From an uncultured Lachnospiraceae bacterium (GTDB lineage: Bacteria; Bacillota; Clostridia; Lachnospirales; Lachnospiraceae), in NCBI GenBank assembly GCA_910583835.1, contig CAJTYM010000066.1, forward strand, positions 1 through 13,813: a DNA stretch of 13,813 nucleotides. The letters run 5' to 3'. How positions within the stretch are numbered: position 1 is the first letter of the stretch; each line of letters begins with the position of its first letter. The notes under the pieces were generated by a model. That model saw only the letters and a list, made by a program, of their open reading frames with translations. It was not told where the DNA came from and made no database searches. Both the position numbers and the translations under genes were made by a program. Positions 13,373 to 13,813 of the stretch are shown here, piece after piece.

Positions 13373-13464
13373 TTGTTGTTCCTATTATCCAAATAGGCAA
13401 GCAATGCAATCAGGAAGTTACCGCCCAAAAATAACAGGCTTAAAATGTAATATGTATTTTCCAT
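13363..13464 (-). CDS. Small hydrophobic holin-like toxin peptide (type I TA candidate)
   Basis: A 33-aa peptide beginning MENTYYILSLLFLGG and ending AYLDNRNNKRK: one hydrophobic helix (about 6-24) and a charged, basic tail. This is the pattern of the putative holin-like toxins (TxpA/BsrG-like) of Firmicutes, which insert in the membrane when overproduced. GGGAGG lies eight bases upstream of the ATG. The leader also has CCTCCC about 15 bases further upstream, perfectly complementary to this ribosome binding site, so translation may be blocked by structure, as in other type I toxins. The promoter is at 13535-13563 and a convergent RNA overlaps the 3' end. The assignment rests on layout and peptide character, not on a database match. 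Confidence 0.72.
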   Translation of the reverse strand: MENTYYILSLLFLGGNFLIALLAYLDNRNNKRK

Positions 13465-13534
13465 CTGCACCACCTCCCGCCTTTTCCAAGTGAGGGAGGA
13501 TCACCACCTTGTAACACGTCTGCTCCATAGACAG

Positions 13535-13563
13535 ATTATAACATACCTATAGTTATCCGGCAA
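13535..13563 (-). promoter_or_regulatory. Promoter of the small toxin gene
   Basis: On the minus strand TTGCCG (13558-13563), a 17-base spacer and exact TATAAT (13535-13540). The start would be near 13528, giving a leader of about 64 bases and an mRNA of about 210 bases. Confidence 0.75.
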
Positions 13564-13639
13564 TCTGTTTTTCCGACCCTTCCAGACACAGGAAATAATA
13601 TTGTCAATTTATATTACAGCCTCTTAAATTTTTTGTTCA

Positions 13640-13668
13640 TTGACAAAACACCAGCAATCATTTAAGAT
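13640..13668 (+). promoter_or_regulatory. Promoter upstream of the TPP riboswitch
   Basis: Exact TTGACA (13640-13645), a 17-base spacer and TAAGAT (13663-13668). The start would be near 13675, about 55 bases before the aptamer. Confidence 0.7.
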
Positions 13669-13728
13669 AGAGTGCAGTAGTTCATATCTATCACAGCGGA
13701 AGCTGCTGGTAGGCAAACACAATATAAT

Positions 13729-13813
13729 AGACGCAGAGGGACTGCATAGCAGTTGAGAAGGTTAAAACCTGACTCTTTGAACCTGTCAGTTAATACTGTC
13801 GTAGGGAGCGGAA
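13729..13813 (+). promoter_or_regulatory. TPP (thiamine pyrophosphate) riboswitch, THI element
   Basis: Conserved aptamer blocks occur in the right order: TTGAGA (13753-13758), CTCTTTGAACCTG (13773-13785), TTAATACTG (13790-13798) and CGTAGGGA (13800-13807). CGC near 13732-13734 can pair with GCG at 13808-13810 as the closing stem. It would control a thiamine synthesis or uptake gene lying beyond the window; the expression platform is not visible. Confidence 0.92.

Noticed and set aside
13311..13493. 60-codon plus-strand frame across the toxin locus
   Set aside because: It reads through the 14-bp terminator stem and is antisense to the better supported toxin peptide.
13723..13728. TATAAT as the promoter for the riboswitch RNA
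   Set aside because: Transcription would begin inside the aptamer, and no -35 lies at the right distance; the promoter at 13640-13668 fits better.

Overview
The window looks like chromosomal DNA of a low- to mid-GC anaerobic Firmicute, most likely Clostridia of the Lachnospiraceae type. This is inferred from gene content (FatA-type thioesterase, CvfB-like S1 protein, CdaR/PucR regulator next to ftsEX and ctpA, YitT-DUF2179 protein, YjfB motility protein, small holin-like toxin), from sigma-A-like promoters and AGGAGG-type ribosome binding sites, and from intergenic structured repeats. No phage, plasmid or transposase gene is visible.

Layout. 1-88: 3' part of tRNA-Gln(CTG) and its terminator. 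91-297: first copy of a ~206-bp structured dispersed repeat, followed by a co-directional run: acyl-ACP thioesterase, CvfB-like RNA-binding protein, CPBP membrane protease. 2844-3066: a minus-strand yjfB gene. 3150-4064: thioredoxin-reductase-like flavoprotein, divergent from yjfB and possibly sharing a compact overlapping promoter region. 4127-5496: a secreted SH3b-SH3b-NlpC/P60 cell-wall hydrolase with its own consensus promoter and terminator. 5498-5703: second copy of the repeat, running into the ribosome binding site of a small MGMT-like alkyltransferase gene. 6030-6616: an AT-rich gene-free stretch with four same-orientation DnaA boxes, flanking 13-bp direct repeats and promoters. 6617-8174: divergent WecG/TagA-type glycosyltransferase overlapping a YitT-family membrane protein. 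8167-8358: a second structured repeat and a terminator. 8518-13151: CdaR-family regulator, ftsE, ftsX, ctpA-type protease and a Uma2-family protein, all on + with short gaps or overlaps. 13235-13563: a compact type I toxin-antitoxin-like locus (33-aa hydrophobic peptide on the minus strand, convergent short RNA on the plus strand). 13640-13813: a promoter and a TPP riboswitch whose gene lies beyond the window.

How it fits together. FtsEX couples division to peptidoglycan hydrolysis. The regulator just upstream, the Ctp protease downstream and the separate NlpC/P60 hydrolase make cell-envelope remodelling the main theme. Thioesterase, thioredoxin reductase and alkyltransferase are housekeeping genes. 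The points most worth a second look are the structured repeat family with compensatory base changes between its two copies, the DnaA-box cluster away from dnaA, and the unlisted toxin-antitoxin locus with promoters on both strands and a shared terminator.
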